This document shows positions 1-12,062 of a stretch of DNA of 64,000 nucleotides, piece after piece (position 1 is the first letter of the stretch; the number at the start of each line of letters is the position of its first letter). Source of the stretch: Platynereis dumerilii (lineage: Eukaryota > Annelida > Polychaeta > Phyllodocida > Nereididae). The position numbers and the translations under genes are program-made. Location: contig JAPTHN010000024.1 of assembly GCA_026936325.1 (NCBI GenBank), positions 4,738,501 to 4,802,500 of the forward strand, given 5' to 3'. The notes beneath the pieces are model-generated. The model was not told where the DNA came from. It searched no databases and saw only the letters and a list, made by a program, of their open reading frames with translations.

Positions 1-3000
1 AAGGAGGTCTTTTAGATATTCAAATATTCATAAAGGGGGACTTATTTTTGTAGAACAGTTTATGTTATTGCTGCAGCCTGCATACCTTTTTTTTGAAAAA
101 GATTTTCTTGTTTACCAAGCACGCTATGGCCTGAACCTAATTTTCTAGATAATGAGTTCATTAGAATAGCGAGGTAGTTGGTCTTCATAACAAGGTAGTC
201 TGTCTTATAATTATAGTAATCTTATCAGCTACTGAAACACAAAGAACCTCTAAGTCCCCAGAGGCAGAACTGCAGGCATTTGTCCAATCAGGAGATACAC
301 CTAACTAAGTGTATCTTTGCACACATCCAAGAAGGTTGTGTGAACAGACTAAACTTACTATATAGCTTGTGTCAGTAGCCTATATTCAACCTTGTTATTG
401 ATGATTCACTCGATTTTTCTAATAATTTTATGAAAAGTTTTTTTTTAGAAACATGAACAAGATATGGAATTCAAAATAAGAAAGAGAGTTCCTTTATCAC
501 ACTAACTTAGACAAAATTTCTAAGAAGCTTTCTTGCGAAGAAAAACAAGTTTCAAAAGGAATTCAAATTGTCAAAACTTCTCTATATATTGATGTGTTAG
601 GCCTACCTATACTCAAGTTTCTTAAATTAAACATGTTTAAACTCTCAGAGATTTTCAAGCAGCAATTGTTTCATTTTCAAACCATTCCTATGAGCAATAT
701 ATATCTCAGTAGTATGGTACTTTCATCCCCCCATGTCTACAAGTGGACCGCTCTTACATTGCCACTTCTTTTTCCAGCATTGGCAGGCCAGAACATATGC
801 TGTCATGTGTTAGGGGTCGGGGTCCACATCATTTCAGTCTGAGGAATTTACACAATTTTATCTTGAAGAAACTGGAGTGTTTCTGAGTGTGCGTATGGCC
901 CTGTCTACTTCCATAGAGAATGTGATTGCCGAGTCTGACTGTGGTATACATATCAAAGTTGTATAGACATTTTGTGAATGTGCAATGAATTGGAAATATT
1001 TCTTTGGACAGCAATGCTGTAGCATACAGATTCAACCTTTGTGCCAGGTGGCAGCAGCATGCAGTTCTTATTTTCACTAGACTGCATCGCATGCAGCTCA
1101 ATCCTCTCATACAGTGTTCAAATTCATGTCCTTAGAATACGCATATTTGCTTCAAGTGCTATGATTACCGAAATTAAACTCGATTTTGACACAGTCTCCT
1201 GTGTGACTACATTGACCACTAGGCAGCAAGTAATGTAAAGACAACATCCATGCTGTTGTTATTTGTTATGTTGCCTCAAATTCCTGGGACCACCATCCAA
1301 AGTGTTGCAAAGAGTAGTTTGTACTGTGACAGAAGGCACGTTTGACTGGATCATTCCTGAAGCACTGTTCTCACATTTCCAGATGAGCATACTGACATAG
1401 CCGAGTGGAAAGCAGGAGGGTATACTCGAATGGGGATGACCACTCAATGTCCCCATGAGCATTCACTCCATCTGTAAGTGGTCTTGTAATGATGGATTTT
1501 GGTGTATGAATGTTTCCAAAGGGTATAATTTGAGAAATAGTAAAAAAAGGCCAAGATTTATAGTTATAATAATAATAATATCAGCAAACCAAAAACTGGT
1601 TCTCAAACACTTCTAAATTGCATCATTGGTTTTCTTTTGGCAACAACATCAAGTACGTTGACACCTTTCACCACCCTTCCAAACAAAGAAATAGCGTCAA
1701 TGGATGAATAGGTTTTTCATACCAATTACAGTTGCTGCCTTTTGACAAAACTTCTTTATTTCTCCTCCAAGAGCATTCTTCTCTTAAGTAACAATAGTTA
1801 CTGTAAAATTTCACTTCATTCTCCTTTCTATAGTGAGAAGTCTCATTTTTACTATTAATAACTGGTTCTAAGAAGAGCATTATGAAAGTATTGGTAAAGT
1901 CAAAACCTATCTATAAATGCATGTTCTTTGTTTTTATATCAGAAAGATGCTGTAACTTACCAACAAACTACTTAACTGGTCTATCAGTAGTCTGAGCAGA
2001 TCTACACGTGGGCCTGAGGATAACAAGAGCCATTTATTGACCACAGTCTGAGGCTATTGAATAAAACAGGAGACGCAACTGCCCCCGGCCGAACACCTCT
2101 GTATCAGTGTTGTGCCCTCAGAGTGAAATATTGACAATCCAAGCTCAACAAGGCAATGTAATCAGCTGCAAGAAACTAATAGGCAGGGGGAGAGTGAATG
2201 ACAATAGTAAACTTGAAGTGAGAAATGGGGAAGTAGAAATAATTATCACAAAGGAAACTTTAGTAGTGAATCACCATTGCAACAACTTTATGTCATATGA
2301 GGATCTTGACACGTAAGTAATTAAGACTATCGTATGGTAACTGTGAGTCTGTGTTTGAACTAGATGGGCAAGATCTAACTTCAATTAGCTTTGGTATTGC
2401 ATCATGATGAATTCTGCTCTCAGTTGATATTCCTTACAACAATTACTGAACAATTGTTTTACACAACCTATCATGGTGGCACCCAATAGGTCGTGGTGCG
2501 AATTTAGTTTAGTTGCAATTTTCTAGGCAACAAGTTCATTAGAAAGCCAAGGTAGTCTGTCTTCATAACAAGGTAGTCTCTCTTAATCTTGTCAGCTGTT
2601 ACACACAAAGAACCACCAAGTCCCCATAGGCAGAGCTGCAGGCAGTTGTCCAATCAGGAGACAGCCAAACTTATGTGCTGGCCTATACTTTCACTGACAC
2701 GAAGGTGGTGCAAACAAACTTTACACTAGCCGGTGTATATATTCAAACTCATTAGTCATGATTCATTTAATTTAGCTAATAATTCTATGAAAAGATTTTG
2801 CTGAAAAATATTGACAGAACCTCAGATTCAATATTAGAAAGAAAGTTTGGCTTTCTCAGTGACTTCCACTAATTTTCTTGGAAGGTGTCGTGTGTAATTT
2901 TTCCATTCAAGTGAAAAAAAAACCCCGAATTTCAATAAGAATTCAGAGGAAGCTTTTCTTCAGGTTGGCGAAACTCCCATATACATATACAGATATATTG

Positions 3001-4990
3001 GCTAGTTCAAGAATCTTGAATAGATTTTCAAGATAAAACGTTTGATCTGCAAGCAAAACATTTCCTCACTGCTTTCTCGGCTTTAGTCCGTTCCTTTGGG
3101 CAATATATATCCCATCAGTATGTGGTATTTGCATCCGAGCTAAATTTTCCATTGTGTTCCAATTCCTGTCTTTTCAAATCTTATATTTGCTTGAAGTGCC
3201 ATGTTTACTTAAGGAGTTTTTTCCCCAGGAATAGAAAGTTTCAGAGAGAAAATCAATAGGAAGCAGTGCGTCATTTGCCAATTGAAATTCCAGAGATAAC
3301 ATTAGGCTGTAGAGTGATTAGGCCATGGGATGGACCTGGTGTTTCATTCGCTATTGAATAAAACTGGAAACACAACTGCTTCCCTGCCTAACACCTCTGT
3401 GTGACTGTGTACCAGCGTTATGCCACCGAGCAAAATATTGACTATCAAGCATAACAACCCATAATAATCAGCTACAAGAAACTGATAGAGGGGAAAGTGA
3501 GAGACTCTGGTAAATGTGGAGTGAGCAATTGGGATATGTTTTAAAGTCTTGCTGGGAAATTTTGGTGGTAAAATATATACTTACCAATTTCTCCAAACTT
3601 AAACATGGTCTGACTCTCATTACTACATGTATGTTCATCGCTTCCCCATTCAGCGACAGAATGGCAGCACTGTACAGTAGGATCTGACCAAGTTCACCTG
3701 AAACCTAGTTTTAGAACTCCATGAGTGAATTCAATCTTTCAGGAATCGTGAGACTATGTTTGTGTGTGCACTGTCATTGAAATAAATAGGCAAGCTGAAA
3801 CTTCGAGAAGCAATTGACACTCTCTTAATGTGATGAATTCAACCTTAAAGTTAATATTCCTCACATTTATAGTACAACATCAGTAAAATTACTGAATGTT
3901 TGTTTTAATCGGGCACACTACATGACACCCGATTTTCTTGGTAATGAGTTCCTTATAAACGCAAGGTAGCCCATCACAATGTAGTCTGTTAATTTGTCAG
4001 CTACTGACACACAAAGATTAACAGATAAGTCCCATCATGTAGAACTGCAGGCAGCTGTCCTCAGGAGAGTGCCACTAAATGTATTTTTCACTGAGAAGAA
4101 GGTTGTGTAACAGGCCCAATTAACTATAGCTAATGAAAGTATATCCAACTCATAATCTATGATTTGTTTAATTTTTAAATAATTTTAAGAAAAGTTTTCA
4201 CAGAGACATACTGACGATCGCAGACTTGAAACAAGAGAGACAGTTTTATCAATTCAGTGATTTCCACCACTTTTCTGGGAAACTATCTTGTGTAATTTTT
4301 CCATTAAATTTAATGAAGAAAAAACAACTTTCAATAGGAATTTTGAAGAAACTTTCTCTGATTTTTGAAACTCTTTCTATTCTGATATATTGGCTGCACT
4401 CATGTTTCTTGAATTGAACACAAATGCTGTCAGCGGTTTTCAGGGTAAAACTTTTCATTTTCAAACAAAAGTCTTTCTCATTGATTTCATAGCTTTAGTC
4501 CATTCCATGGAGCAATGTATCCCATCATATGGTATTTGCATTGGCGCACAATCTTACATTGTGTTAGAATTCCTGTTCTCAAAACTGTTATATTTGCTTA
4601 AAGTGCCGTGTTTACTTAAAGAGTCTCTTTTGAAGGAACCAAAAGTTTCATGTAGAAAATCAATATGAAGCAATGAAACCATTTGCCACTTTAAATTCCA
4701 GATATAACACTCTGTTGTCAACCTTTTGTGTCATTTAAAGACTTGAATTTTATAGAAAAAGACAGATCTGTGGATTTATCTGTGCATGTCAAAAGAAGAA
4801 TAGCTAACATTGACACATACATGTTTATATAGCCTACATATCACTTAAACAAGCTGCTTTTTTTAAAATAAAAAGTTCCCTCCAATACAATCAAAATTTA
4901 ATTACTTGTGGTGACAACAATGTGACGAGGAAACAGTCAACCATTTCAATAAATAAACATGTTGAAATAAATAGGCAAGCTAAAACTTCA
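1..4990 (+). repeat. Complex tandem repeat block, left copy (three units)
   Basis: The block is built from diverged units that repeat the same landmarks. A segment reading AACTGCAGGCA...TCCAATCAGGAG recurs near 268, 2635 and 4042. A preceding AAGGTAGTCTG segment recurs near 205, 2570 and 3965. Unit spacing is about 2.4 and 1.4 kb. The stretch from about 1200 to 4100 is repeated almost unchanged from about 12900 to 16100, so the whole block was also duplicated. I see no host gene in it; short open frames are not shared between diverged units except around 1259-1462 on the minus strand, which is noted separately. The family is unknown to me. Confidence 0.8.
1259..1380 (-). other. Protein-like segment conserved between repeat units
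   Basis: On the minus strand this part of the repeat reads KCENSASGMIQSNVPSVTVQ and onward to GGPRN. The unit at 27641-27763, on the plus strand, reads KCENSASGIIESNVPSVTVK and onward to VGPRN in the same register. The unit at about 12950-13040 (minus) is also readable but with one stop. Units at 46401 and 49418 begin CENGASRII and have drifted. It may be the remains of a coding segment carried by the repeat, or chance openness in young copies. I do not recognise the sequence. Confidence 0.3.
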
Positions 4991-6152
4991 TAGTCCAGGC
5001 AAATTAGATATTGACCCACCACAAATTCCTTTAGTTTTGAACCATACATTTTCGGAAAGCTTAGACTCCAAGGAATAACATATTAAAAATCTTCCGTAAA
5101 AATTTCCCGGGAACCCCCTTTTTTCAGCCAAAAACAAAATGGCCGCCAAATATACTTAAAAATTGGAATTTTCCTAGTGTCCCAGGCAGATACAAGTTGG
5201 TTTGAAGGTTATTGCATACTTTTGGATTCCTTACACACCTACACACACTATCCATGAGTAAAACTCTTCCAATCGACCACATAATCTATGTTATTCAACA
5301 TTGCGTCCTAGATAGCATCCAAGATGGCCGCCATGCACTCGTCCTTAAATGACACAGGCAATTTTTCTCCAATGATTTCATGTGATACATCAAATTTGGG
5401 GTTTTCCTGGTCAAGGAATCTGAATTTCATGGTTTCAGGGTCATTGGAGATTATTTATGGCTGCCACTAGGCCCCTATATTGCGAAAAATTGGAATATGA
5501 CAAAAATAGGACTCCATACAAGCGTATTTTTCACATCTGACCATATAGTGGGGCCGCTTAATGTAACATCTTAGGAGAATCGTGCATTTTGTGATGGACC
5601 TACCAAATTTGGCACAGAGGTAGAAATCAACTGAAGAAGCAAAATTAGCTATGGTGTCATTCTTGATTTTGGCTTACATCTCCATGGCAACGGTTTCCGT
5701 AGCAACCATTAATTTTTTTGTAAATATTTATAATATAGCATATATCTCACAAAATATGGCATCAGTGTTAAATTTAATGATGGACATGTGTTGCTGAGAA
5801 GTATTTGCTGCTTTACTGTGGTTGCCATGGTTACCAATTTGTTTATTTTCACGCAATCATGGATGTTTCATGTGAGCTTCACTATATTTGTAAGTTCAAC
5901 ACTATGTGAATTGAACTGCACAAAAATATGTTCCCAATGAGCAAGCAAGTTACATACCATATTGTTTGTTATGGTCTTGCCTATGCAATGGTTTATGATT
6001 TTACTCCTATTAGATACTTAACCTAAAGCAGCTATTTTATGGCAATGAAGACTCAAACTTTGGTGGGCGTAAACGTCATATCAATTAATGTTGGTGTGTG
6101 ATTCAGACAATTATACTCTACATGATGGGAAGTTTCTTACCAAATTCAGCAC
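4991..6152 (+). repeat. Left inverted arm of the 7.1 kb foldback element
   Basis: The arm is the reverse complement of 10890-12062 with scattered differences. Matching landmarks include CCCGGGAACCCCC at about 5108 against GGGGGTTCCCGGG at about 11927, and AAGATGGCCGCCATG near 5319 against its complement near 11707. Divergence between the arms means they are not newly made. Confidence 0.85.
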
Positions 6153-6660
6153 AAGGGTAAAAACAAAATAAAAGAAGCAAAACTAGCATCTTCAATTTCC
6201 ATAGCAACCATTCCCATAGCAACCAGTGAATTCATCATAAATCTTAATAACAGAGCATAATTACCTCAGAAAAAAATGTCATCAAGGTTAAATTTGATTA
6301 TGGATATACGTGTAGCTGAGAAGTTGTGCTATATTATTATTGTTGCCATGGTTAACAAGTTATTTATTCTCAAAGAATCATGGCTATTTCAAGATAAGTT
6401 TGTCCGTATTTGTAAGTTTCACACCACTTGAATTCTTGAACTTCCCTCCAATACTTTCATAATGAACAAGCAAGTCATATGCCAAATTGTTGGCCATAGT
6501 TTTGGATATATACACTCATAAATATTGGTATTTTGTTTCACCCCAACAACCAAAATGAATCCTGCACTATCCATCTCCATGACAACAGAAATTCTTAACT
6601 TGAGTGGACGAGGGGACATCCACAAATTCCACACATAAATTAATTACTGCCTCTTAGTAC
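5570..6660 (+). repeat. Two diverged direct subrepeats of about 540 bp
   Basis: The segment containing GTTGCCATGGTTACCAA near 5822 recurs as GTTGCCATGGTTAACAA near 6342. The surrounding order of landmarks is the same: AGAAGCAAAA, CATAGCAACCA, TGCTGAGAAG, AATCATGG, GAGCAAGCAAGT. The second copy continues past the inverted arm into the element's interior. Confidence 0.7.
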
Positions 6661-7257
6661 ACAAATTCAATTAGGCTTGTAGCATGGTATTGTGTACAGT
6701 GGCTTTTTTTCAGACGGGAAAGCTTATAATTTCGACATGATATGTCATTTGGACTTGGCATGTATCTGATTTACTAGAGGAGAATGTGTAGTTTTCAGAA
6801 ATATATGGTTTGCTATGTGTTGGTTGATTCGCCTATCACCATAAATCGAAATTCTGCACAAAAAACGAATTTTTTGCCTTGTTTATAGCTCATTCACAAA
6901 TAGTATTGCTTATAAACGGTGATGTTTTTGATATTTTAACAATTTTCAAGATGAAATTATCGGTTCAGTATCATAGACTGAAGCACAAAGAACATATTTA
7001 GTTAAAAAAATTATGGTTTTACAGTGCTAGCGTTCGCCAAGAGAACTTTTTACATGAAGATGTCACATAGTCTGAAAACCATTAATTTTCTTACATGCAC
7101 TTTTGACCCCTCCTGGAATATATATGCTTTATTTATGGAACATTGCTAATGGCTGCGTGAACGCCCATTAGTATCGCTCTTCTAGACCAACACTTCTTCA
7201 GTTCCTGAGACTGTTATAAGGGCAAATTTAGGATATTTCCACATTGCGTATGCAAAT

Positions 7258-7444
7258 GTTCACAAGTACGTCGCGTTTTACAATTTCGTAGGTTTTAGGT
7301 GTCATACTTTTAGAGGTAAGGTTGACTTTTTTTACAGATATTTATGCATCAAACTGCAATACCGGACAAAATATTAAGTCTCTAACCATCATATTGAACT
7401 TCTTAGAGCTGATCTTAGTGCGTTCACAAGTACGTCGCGTTTTA
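7258..7444 (+). repeat. Exact 23 bp direct repeat pair, 164 bp apart
   Basis: A 23 bp sequence containing CACAAGTACGTCGCG occurs at 7258-7280 and again at 7422-7444, with unrelated sequence between. It lies in the interior of the 7.1 kb foldback element. The core carries TACGTCGCG, unusually CpG-rich for this AT-rich window. Confidence 0.7.
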
Positions 7445-8814
7445 TGAAACCGACACTTCCTGCTGCTACGTCACCATGGTCATGCCAATAGCATGGATAC
7501 TTGTGAATAATCATTAGCAAATATATTTAAGAAGCAAAAAAAAAATTTTAGAGAGCAATCTGAACTCAATTATGTGCAAAATTAGCATATTTTTAAAAAT
7601 ATGATAAATGAGAGAAAATTGTCAAAAACCGTATTTTTCTGCCAATTATTCAATAGACAGGTAATTCTGGATTAAATCCAATATCAATAATGCCAATTTG
7701 AATTATTTTCTACATTGGACCATGCATTTATATTCAAATGAAAATTACTTGGGATATTTTGGGGTGAGTCAAAAATCTGCTATTAACTGGGAACAGAATC
7801 CAAGATCATACATCCAAAATCAAATACTATGTCTAATAATCTGGTTCCCTAGAACTATTTCTAACTGATTTGGAACCGAATTTCCTTATTTTGATACCTT
7901 CATCTCTATATTATATCACATGATTTCTTGTTAATTTCAGCGAATTTATCATTATCACAATATATAGTGTTTAATCATCATTTACCAATTTTAAAAGGTT
8001 AAATTGATTTTTCACTATGTTTTAACCATGTGAATTATTCATTTCATATTACTTGACCCCCAATTTCGCTTTTTGTGCATTTACCAATCATTTACTTTCA
8101 TCCAAAAATAACACTAAAATTGACTTTGGCTTGGTTTTGTTGAGCATAGTCAATGCTGTTATGGCTATGGTTAAAATTTTTTCCGAAGTTGGTCAACACT
8201 ATATCATGAACGTTTCCTAGTGGTATAGTGGCTTTAACACTTATGCTTTTTGTGGCACAAGTGTTTTGACCAACTGTGGAGAATTCAATTTTTGCACGGC
8301 AGAGCTTAAGGCGCAGCTCCTCATTGTCTGCAGTTAGAAATGTAAAACAACAGTAAAATGTACTCCAGTATGTGTGTTATATGTGTTCCAATAATTAACT
8401 TCCTGGATTAAGAGGAAGTAGTTATTTTTTTTGAAGATATAAACCATATTCCAGTTCTGTCATGATTCACCCCAGTGTACCGATTCACCCCATATTATGG
8501 AACAACGAAAGCTCGTTTAGCTCAATCCTTCTGGATTTAGTTTCCCTAATATATTAGCTATCAAAATATAAGAAGTAGTTAATTGTGCTACAACTTTCAT
8601 TTTTCATCATCGGTGGCCAAAATGTGTACACAATAGTGTGCTACAAGCCATTAATTAATTAATTGCGATTCAATTAAGGAAACTTTTTACAGATTCTTTT
8701 GTCACACAACGTCCATGAACATTAAGATACCAAATTTAATCAGTCCTTAAATTGGATCACCTGCCATTTCTCATAGCTGGGTGATGCATCAAAGCTGGTG
8801 CAATATATGGTGGA

Positions 8815-8940
8815 CACTTCGTAAACACCACCTTTGTAGCTGTTAGAGCTTCACTACTGATCCAGAGGGACCAGGTTTGAGTCTGCTCTACAGCATCTTC
8901 TGTCTGTGGCTTTTGGCAATAATAATAAGTTTGACACATC
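8815..8940 (+). mobile_element. Possible tRNA-derived SINE head
   Basis: TAGCTGTTAGAGCTTC followed about 30 bp later by GGTTTGAGTCT resembles the A and B boxes of a tRNA-derived SINE. No target duplication or tail could be set. A 150-codon open frame on the opposite strand (8757-9209) runs across it and is probably fortuitous. Confidence 0.3.
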
Positions 8941-9179
8941 CTTGGTTGTGTGAGATTTTCATGAAACAAGGGGACGGGTTTGAAATTTTTTATGTGGGCA
9001 TTTATTTCATAGGAATGCATACTTTTAGAACTGAAGCCTTTTATTTCATGCCACATGCCCTCAGGTGCATGGTAAGGGTGCTTTTCTTGTGTATCTAGTC
9101 TTAGGTAATCGTGCATGCATTCTTTTATAAGGAAAGGAATTACATGAAAACGTTTTTGAAATAACATGCAAGTCCCGGG

Positions 9180-9330
9180 GCTGGGTTTACGTATGGACAA
9201 CTTGGACAATTTCCCGGGCCCAGAGCATTGGGGGGGGGGGCCCCGAAATTTAAAAAAGAAGTCGCTCGGAACGTTGTAGAATCAAACTGCAATGCAAAAT
9301 CCAGAGGTAGTCAATCAATTGGGCCCCCAT
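9180..9330. repeat. GC-rich miniature-element remnant with G-run
   Basis: GGGCTGGGTTTACG, CCCGGGCCCAGAG and a 13-base G run followed by CCCCGAAATTT stand out in AT-rich surroundings. The layout of a CAGGGG-like end next to a poly-G tract resembles other hAT-like miniature ends in this window (24238, 31300). No intact pair of ends is visible. Confidence 0.35.
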
Positions 9331-9548
9331 CATACAATATTGTTTCGATTAACTATGCACTTGCACTCTCAATAAAAACAGGGCTATAACCAGCCATGCA
9401 GAAGGCACAATAAAATTAAAAGAATAATTATGAGGGTGGTTCATATTTCAGTGGGAAAAATCAAATCGCCCAAAAACCCCCAATTGGAAAGTAGAAATTG
9501 ATGACCACATGGGTAAAACAAACGCACCCAAAAGTTAAACCAATTCGG

Positions 9549-9994
9549 TTAATATTTAGAGGTGGCACAAAGCCTTTGAAGTTTATAATGTAATTCCTCA
9601 TTCATGCAGCTGAAAAATTGGTCAATTTCCCAGATTATACTTAAAAGTGAATATTCTTTTGCATTTTTTAGTGTATGATAAAGTTGGCGAGGCAAAGTAA
9701 TATTTGAGGGTTACTTTTGATTTATTGTTCATATCAAGTGAAATATGTGCCTATTTTTTATGAAAAAATGCTTGATAATTAACCTATGTATATCTATGCT
9801 GCACTGCTGTGAAACTTTGTAAGTCAAAAATAACATCAGGACTGGATCGGGCATCCTGGACATGCTAAAAAAAGGTTTATTTGATAAAAATAATTGGCCG
9901 TTATTGCAAGATTTGCAAATACTGATTATTTTGAGGTCTGCTGAAGGGCAATCACATGTTAAACTTCAGTGGCTTTGTGCCACCTCTAAATATT
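9549..9994. mobile_element. Small inverted-repeat element with 26 bp perfect arms
   Basis: The 26 bases at 9549-9574, starting TTAATATTTAGAGGTGG, are exactly reverse-complemented at 9969-9994. Weaker symmetry continues inward (TGAAGTTTA on both sides) and possibly outward (GCCCAAAAAC near 9469 against GTTTTTGGAC near 10088). The true element may therefore be about 650 bp, at about 9440-10100. It has no coding capacity and lies inside the 7.1 kb foldback element. Confidence 0.6.
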
Positions 9995-10889
9995 AATTGA
10001 TTTTGCTGAAATGTTCACACAACACCTTCTGTCTATATTATAAGATCACATTGCAAGATTCAAATCAAAGAAATTTAGAGCAATGTGTTTTTGGACAGTC
10101 CTAATAATTATCGGCCCCTAAATAACACACAATCATATTTTACAGCCGTGCCTCAAGTATGACGATGTAAAATTCAAAATTTTCTATATACATACAGGCT
10201 ACAGGGGACACAAAGAATGAATAATATATAATTGAAGGTCTACATGACATGCAGTATAATTTTGAAAGTGTGCCAGGCCGCTGCCCCATGCACGGAGGTA
10301 TGAACATTCATTTGTGAATGCCAGGCTAAGAGGGGGGGGGGGCCATAAAACAAAAAAATTGCTGGCCCCACACAAAATATTATGAACCTTTAGGTTTTGC
10401 TCGGCCCCTGCCTAGTGTAGGACAGTATAACTAATCATTTGTGAGATATCCAGCCACAGCAGCATGAAAAACTGAGGGCCTCATTGTAACACACAGTAAA
10501 ATTTCCGGACCATGCCCCCACAGGTTTTACCATCCAAATTGGAAAAGAGAAGACCTAATTCATATATATATGATGTATGCCTTTCATTAGTTTCGTACCA
10601 TACTAGAATAACTCAAAATTAATTTGCAATATTGTACTCTAACTATCTTCACTTGAGGGATTCTGAGACTGTTGGCTTAGATGGGGCCCGAAGTGCCCCA
10701 GATTGATGCGAATGCCTAAATCCTCCCTGACGTGGCCCAGTAGGTTAATTGGTTAAGATTTTGTAGGGAAAAAGACATTTTTGTTTTCAGGAATGATTAG
10801 CAATTGTCATCCAATTAAATTTAAAGACTCATGCAATTCTCAGATGAGCATTGAAATATACTTATTTGATTATAAAAGACATGGAGAGC

Positions 10890-12062
10890 TGAATTTGGTA
10901 AGAAACTTCCTATCATGTACAGTATAATTGTCTGAATCACACACCAACATTTTTTTATATGACATTTACGCCCACCAAAGTTTGAGTCTTCATTGCCATA
11001 AAATAGCTGCTTTAGGGTAAGTATCTAGGGTAGTGGGAGTAAAACCATGAACCATTGCATAGCCAAGACCATAACAAACAACATGGTATATAACTTGCTT
11101 GCTCATTGTGAACATATTTTTGTGCAGTTGAATTCACATAGTGTTGAACTTACAAGTATAGCAAAGTTACCATGAAACATCCATGATTGCTTGAAAATAA
11201 AAAAATTGGTAACCATTGCAACCACAGTAAAGCAGCACATACTTCTCAGCAACACATATCCGTCATTAAATTTAACACTAATGCCATATTTTGTGAGATA
11301 TATGCTATATTATAAATATTTACAAAAAAATTAATGGTTGCTACGGAAACCGTTGCCATGGAGATGTAAGCCAAAATCAAGAATGACGCCATAGCTAATT
11401 TTGCTTCTTCAGTTGATTTCTACCTCTGTGCCAAATTTGGTAGGTCCATCACGAAATGCACGAATCTCCTAAGATGTTACATTAAGCGGCCCCACTATAT
11501 GGTCAGATGTGAAAAATACGCTTGTATTGTGTCATATTTTTGTCATATTCCAATTTTTCGCAATATAGGGGCCTAGTGGCAGCCATAAATCATCTCCAAT
11601 GACCCTGAAACCATGAAATTCAGATTCCTTGACCAGGAAAACCCCAAATTTGATGTATCACATGAAATCATAGGAGAAAAATTGCCTGTGTCATTTAAGG
11701 ACGAGGGCATGGCGGCCATCTTGGATGCTATCTAGGACGCAATGTTGAATAACATAGATTTAGTGATCGATTGGAAAAGTTGTACACATGGATAGTGTGT
11801 GTAGGTGTGTAAGGAATCCAAAAGTATGCAATAACCTTCAAACCAACTTGTGTCTGCCTGGGACACTAGGAAAATTCCAATTTTTAAGTATATTTGGCGG
11901 CCATTTTGTTTTTGGCTGAAAAAAGGGGGTTCCCGGGAAATTTTTACGGAAGATTTTTAATATGTTATTCCTTGGAGTCTAAGCTTTCCGAAAATGTATG
12001 GGTCAAAACTAAAGGAATTTGTGGTGGGTCCACCCCCTTTTTCTTACAGATTGCCTGGACTA
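10890..12062 (-). repeat. Right inverted arm of the 7.1 kb foldback element
   Basis: This is the reverse complement of 4991-6152. It ends with TTGCCTGGACTA, after which TCAAGAAG resumes the host repeat. Open frames at 11894-12236 are translations of the arm and show no family resemblance. Confidence 0.85.

Larger units (their letters stand above)
4991..12062. mobile_element. 7.1 kb foldback DNA element with about 1.17 kb inverted ends
   Basis: The first bases TAGTCCAGGCAA at 4991 are mirrored by TTGCCTGGACTA at 12051-12062. The inverted arms continue inward for about 1.17 kb. The sister repeat near 3785 gives the empty site AAACTTC-GAGAAG. The filled site reads AACTTCA, then the element, then TCAAGAAG, so the target duplication is most simply 3 bp (TCA). 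A TNA-type 3 bp duplication would fit PIF/Harbinger, but no transposase frame is present, so the superfamily is inferred only. The interior (6153-10889) carries smaller inverted repeats and G-runs and no recognisable gene. It sits between the two large copies of the complex repeat. Confidence 0.85.

Noticed and set aside
1390-1440. tRNA-like TAGCCGAGTGG...ACTCGAATGGG in repeat units (also about 13060)
   Set aside because: The B-box-like part is poor and no cloverleaf pairing could be made. It is part of the complex repeat.
2107-2316. 69-codon frame identical to 13799-14008
   Set aside because: Identity reflects recent duplication of the whole stretch. There are no synonymous differences to suggest coding and the frame is lost in other units.
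8757-9209. 150-codon minus-strand frame in the 7.1 kb foldback element
   Set aside because: It crosses a SINE-like head and a miniature-element remnant and has no recognisable motif. It is the longest frame there, but a single unshared frame is weak evidence.
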